Assembly: GCA_002887195.1 (NCBI GenBank)
Contig: PJAB01000544.1
Span: 1-24,343 of the forward strand
Source of the DNA: Chrysochromulina parva
Lineage: Eukaryota; Haptophyta; Prymnesiales; Chrysochromulinaceae
Direction: 5' to 3'
DNA length: 24,343 nucleotides
Numbering within the stretch: position 1 is the stretch's first letter; the number at the start of each line of letters is the position of its first letter. Shown piece by piece: positions 23,493-24,343 of this stretch. Made by a program: the position numbers and the translations under genes. The notes under the pieces were generated by a model that made no database searches, was not told the DNA's origin, and worked only from the letters and a program-made list of their open reading frames with translations.

Positions 23493-24343
23493 ATGGGTGC
23501 TGCAACCCTCGAGCAGGGGTGTTGCACGCCTGCGACGCAGCGCGAAACGCCTCCAGCCACCACGACGACCAGAATGACTACATTTCTGCGCGGAAGTGCT
23601 GGAGCGCTCGTCATGACTCTGGCACTATTCTGTGATGTATCAGTCGCAACATCGTCACGAGCGGCGCCCGAGCTGTCACGTCTTGAACCGGCGCCGCCGC
23701 CTGCCTCGTCAACGCCGCCGCCTGTCTTGTCAACGCCGCAGCCAATCGTTCCAACATCTGGAATGCGAGCATTCGAAAGGCGTTTACAGACGGACGCAAA
23801 CGGGTGCTTGTGCACAAATACGTGTCACTATGCCGAGGATGCCCTGTGCGACGATGGAGGCCCCCAATCCTATTCCGGCCATTGCAGCTTCTCGAGCGAC
23901 TGCGCAGACTGCGGTGTGAGATGCTTGCCACCACCGTCGCCGCCTAGACAACCTCGACCATCGCCACCGCCACCCAGCCCTCCACCTTCGCCACCACCGA
24001 GCCCACCACCACCAAGCCCTCCACCTTCGCCGCCCCCCTCGCCCCCGCCACCCACACCACCGCCCTCTCCCCCGCCCTCACCTCCCCCGTCGCCCCCGCC
24101 CTCGCCCCCGCCCTCGCCGCCGCCCTCGCCGCCGCCCTCTCCACCACCATCTCCTCCCCCGTCACCACCCCCATCGCCACCGCCGTCACCACCTCCGTCA
24201 CCGCCCCCACCGTCGCCTCCACCTTCGCCACCGCCCTCGCCTCCGCCTAGTCCTCCACCCTCACCTCCACCGTCTCCACCGCCGTTGCCACCGCCCTCGC
24301 CGCCGCCCTCGCCACCGCCCTCGCCACCACCCTCGCCGCCGCC
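23493..24343 (+). CDS. Secreted Cys-rich / SPPP-repeat (hydroxyproline-rich type) glycoprotein, 3' end beyond window
   Basis: An open frame of 283 codons runs off the window without a stop. It starts at an ATG in good context (AAAATGG). M28 (23574) would place MTTFLRGSAGALVMTLALFC at the very N-terminus as a typical signal peptide, and may be the true start. A Pro/Ser/Thr spacer is followed by a compact Cys-rich module (about residues 105-145): CLCTNTCHYAEDALCDDGG, then C....DCADCGVRC, with nine cysteines. From about residue 147 to the edge, the protein is almost only SPPP/SPPPP repeats, as in pherophorin and extensin-like cell-surface proteins, where prolines are hydroxylated and glycosylated. 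A further globular domain may follow beyond the window. The gene is divergent from the membrane-protein gene. Confidence 0.82.
   Translation, partial: MGAATLEQGCCTPATQRETPPATTTTRMTTFLRGSAGALVMTLALFCDVSVATSSRAAPELSRLEPAPPPASSTPPPVLSTPQPIVPTSGMRAFERRLQTDANGCLCTNTCHYAEDALCDDGGPQSYSGHCSFSSDCADCGVRCLPPPSPPRQPRPSPPPPSPPPSPPPSPPPPSPPPSPPPSPPPPTPPPSPPPSPPPSPPPSPPPSPPPSPPPSPPPSPPPSPPPSPPPSPPPSPPPPSPPPSPPPSPPPSPPPSPPPSPPPLPPPSPPPSPPPSPPPSPP
23940..24343 (+). repeat. SPPP-coding repeat tract (CCN-CCN-TCN)n
   Basis: About 400 bp of degenerate 9- and 12-bp units encode SPPP and SPPPP. Codon third positions vary (TCG, TCT, TCA, AGC, AGT for Ser). This argues for a long-lived, selected protein repeat as opposed to a recent DNA slippage product, although the 24100-24140 and 24290-24343 parts are nearly uniform. 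Confidence 0.9.

Overview
This is a nuclear DNA window from a GC-rich eukaryotic microalga. The visible genes are an unconventional myosin, a RuBisCO-methyltransferase-like SET protein, calcyphosin-like and EF-hand/LRR proteins, a PARP-like enzyme, and an SPPP-repeat glycoprotein with a Cys-rich CDDGG head. Short spliceosomal introns and a TTAGGG-type repeat array (not the TTTAGGG of most green algae) point to a chromalveolate-type lineage. A haptophyte is my best guess, but this is inference from style and content, without a database match.

Layout. 1-821: gene-free, short inverted and direct repeats. 822-1298 (-): CoA-binding protein, with an interstitial telomere-type array just upstream of its start. 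1728-2660 (-): Fpg/Nei DNA glycosylase with a zincless finger. It is divergent from 2968-4407 (+), a SET methyltransferase with a signal peptide, followed by a small acidic protein (4440-5000, +). 5583-11149 (+): a 1776-residue myosin in three exons. 11697-13223 (+): SGNH-hydrolase-like protein. It is convergent with 13654-16581 (-), an EF-hand / TIR-like / EF-hand / LRR protein, and with 16713-18338 (-), a two-exon calcyphosin-like protein. 18808-20331 (-): PARP-type ADP-ribosyltransferase-like protein. 20767-23331 (-): large membrane protein with a methyltransferase-like domain and possibly a kinase-like domain. It is divergent across a 161-bp promoter from 23493 to the window end (+), an SPPP-rich glycoprotein that is still open at the edge.

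How the genes relate. There is no operon logic. They are mostly single-exon, closely packed genes in divergent, convergent or tandem pairs. Two adjacent minus-strand genes (13654-18338) both have EF-hand folds. If the TIR-like reading is right, the first of them joins calcium sensing, a possible NAD-cleaving or signalling domain, and LRRs in one chain.

Most notable observation. All three introns I can define (7213-7348, 10291-10390, 17469-17585) share one architecture. Each is 100-136 bp, filled largely by 10-11-bp tandem repeats, and bounded by a 9-15-bp direct repeat that contains AG|GY and spans both splice sites. This is the signature expected of recent intron gain by duplication or insertion (introner-like). 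Since they are the only introns found, intron birth may be the main source of introns here.
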